In this document: piece after piece, positions 5,634 to 6,133 of the stretch | How positions within the stretch are numbered: position 1 is the first letter of the stretch | Layout: the number at the start of each line of letters is the position of its first letter | NCBI GenBank assembly: GCA_039916225.1 | Contig: JBDSLU010000140.1 | Span: 1-6,133 of the forward strand | DNA length: 6,133 bases | DNA from: JBDSLU01 sp039916225 | Lineage (GTDB): Bacteria; Acidobacteriota; Vicinamibacteria; Vicinamibacterales; Vicinamibacteraceae | Direction: 5' to 3' | Notes under the pieces: model-generated | What the model saw: the letters and a program-made list of their open reading frames with translations, nothing else | The model's database searches: none | What the model was told of the DNA's origin: nothing | Translations under genes and position numbers: made by a program

Positions 5634-5796
5634 CAGCCCGTGGTGAAAGTCCCGCGGCATTCGACGGGCGATGCATCCCGGCGCTCGGCGTTGCTCGTCG
5701 GTTGAATATCCCCGATATTCGCCCTCCTCGCGCCTGGATCGCCGGGCGCCTCGCCCGTCTCGGTGCCACGCGACACTTTCACCACGGGCTGCTAGG
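5629..5796. repeat. long imperfect palindrome, MITE-like repeat between convergent genes
   Basis: The two ends, 5629-5650 and 5775-5796, are perfect 22-bp inverted repeats (outer part CCTAGCAGCCCG). Moving inward, the arms still correspond with small gaps: CGCG (5653-5656 with 5769-5772), GACGGGCGA (5663-5671 with 5751-5759) and CCCGGCG (5677-5683 with 5742-5748). The exact centre is GAATATC-CCC-GATATTC (5704-5720). The element is thus one hairpin over its whole length, about 168 bp. It has no coding capacity of its own. CTAG at 5630-5633 and 5792-5795 could be part of the repeat or a 4-bp target duplication. It lies between the 3' ends of the reductase-like and Fpg genes and supplies the TAG stop of the former. 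As RNA from either strand it would fold strongly and could end transcription or protect 3' ends. Most likely a non-autonomous mobile or dispersed repeat; the family is not identified. Confidence 0.8.
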
Positions 5797-5813
5797 GCCC
5801 GTCAGCCGCGCGC

Positions 5814-6133
5814 TCAACGCTGGCAGACGGGACAGTAGAAGGTCGAGCGGCCGGCCTGGGTGCGGCGCCGGATCGTCCCGCCGCAGCCGCCGCGCAGGCA
5901 CGACCGGCCTTCGCGGTCGTAGACGCGAAAACGGCCGCCGCGGTAGTTCGCGTTGGTGGCCCGTGCGATCGCTTCGGTCAGCACCTTCTTGATCTGCGGC
6001 ACGAGGCGCAGGGCGGCGTCGAGCGGCGCGCCCGTCTTCGTGGCGAGGATCGAGGCCCGCCGAAGCGGCGACACGCCGGCGCGGTGCAGCGCCTCGACGA
6101 CGTAGATGTTGCCGAGGCCGGCGACGATGCGCT
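5814..6133 (-). CDS. mutM: formamidopyrimidine-DNA glycosylase, C-terminal part (5' end outside window)
   Basis: The frame is open to the right window edge, so the catalytic N-terminus (Pro-Glu start and the lysine loop) is not seen. The 105 visible residues begin with RIVAGLGNIYVVEALHRAG, the helix-two-turn-helix DNA-binding motif with the conserved Gly-Asn-Ile-Tyr. They continue through SPLRRASIL and NYRGGRFRVYDREG, and end with a zinc finger: SCLRGGCGG, TIRRR and GRSTFYCPVCQR. Its cysteines are C-x4-C and C-x2-C, a common Fpg variant, and the Arg of GRSTFYC inserts into the DNA. The enzyme removes 8-oxoguanine and ring-opened purines in base-excision repair and cleaves the abasic site. The related Nei glycosylase shares this architecture, but GRSTFYCPVCQ favours Fpg. 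A GTG at 6074 is internal, not the start. The gene ends 17 bp from the palindromic element and converges with the reductase-like gene. Confidence 0.92.
   Translation of the reverse strand, partial: RIVAGLGNIYVVEALHRAGVSPLRRASILATKTGAPLDAALRLVPQIKKVLTEAIARATNANYRGGRFRVYDREGRSCLRGGCGGTIRRRTQAGRSTFYCPVCQR

Noticed and set aside
4830..5660. 276-codon minus-strand open frame across the reductase-like gene and the sigma gene start
   Set aside because: Its translation is Arg/Gln/Asp-rich with no motif, and it conflicts with two well-supported genes.
5814..6074. Small 86-residue zinc-finger gene starting with GTG at 6074
   Set aside because: The frame continues upstream with the Fpg helix-two-turn-helix motif to the window edge, so this is only the C-terminal part of Fpg.
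1..6133. CRISPR array, tRNA or rRNA genes, transposase, phage genes or toxin-antitoxin pair
   Set aside because: No regularly spaced direct repeats, no cloverleaf or rRNA-like segments, and no such proteins were seen in any frame.

Overview
The window is high-GC bacterial DNA. It is densely coded on both strands, with short gaps and G/C-ending codons. A family-level impression points to Acidobacteriota, possibly a Vicinamibacteria-like lineage. The main hint is the secreted unknown protein at 2105-2815, which resembles a conserved exported family I associate with Acidobacteriota. This is inference; no rRNA or marker gene is present.

Layout. (1) 1-968 (+): 3' part of a PLP-dependent D-threonine aldolase / D-serine dehydratase-like gene, cut by the window edge next to its expected PLP-lysine codon. 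(2) 958-1935 (-): exported SMP-30/gluconolactonase-like beta-propeller, overlapping gene 1 tail-to-tail by 11 bp. (3) 1936-2104: divergent intergenic region. (4) 2105-2815 (+): exported protein of unknown function. (5) 2846-5094 (-): a head-to-tail cluster of an ECF sigma factor (5094-4534), a DUF1109/NrsF-type membrane anti-sigma factor (4544-3870, start overlapping the sigma stop by 11 bp) and an exported alpha/beta hydrolase (3808-2846). (6) 5112-5633 (+): dihydrofolate-reductase-like (RibD C-terminal domain) protein, divergent from the sigma gene with only 17 bp between start codons. (7) 5629-5796: a roughly 168-bp near-complete imperfect palindrome with perfect 22-bp ends and a 7-bp hairpin at its exact centre, MITE-like. 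(8) 5814-6133 (-): C-terminal part of formamidopyrimidine-DNA glycosylase (Fpg/MutM), cut by the window end.

The most coherent system is the sigma / anti-sigma / hydrolase cluster. The anti-sigma protein has exactly two cysteines, 50 residues apart. As I recall it, this is the spacing of the two functionally important cysteines of Caulobacter NrsF. The gap before the hydrolase gene holds GTAACC-N16-CAAA on the coding strand, one base from the GTAACC-N16-CGAA promoter I recall for Caulobacter sigma-F. The hydrolase has GHDYG at its nucleophile elbow, so aspartate stands where serine or cysteine is usual. The inferred model is a thiol- or metal-stress-responsive sigma factor controlling an exported Asp-nucleophile hydrolase. 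The remaining genes look like ordinary accessory metabolism and DNA repair.
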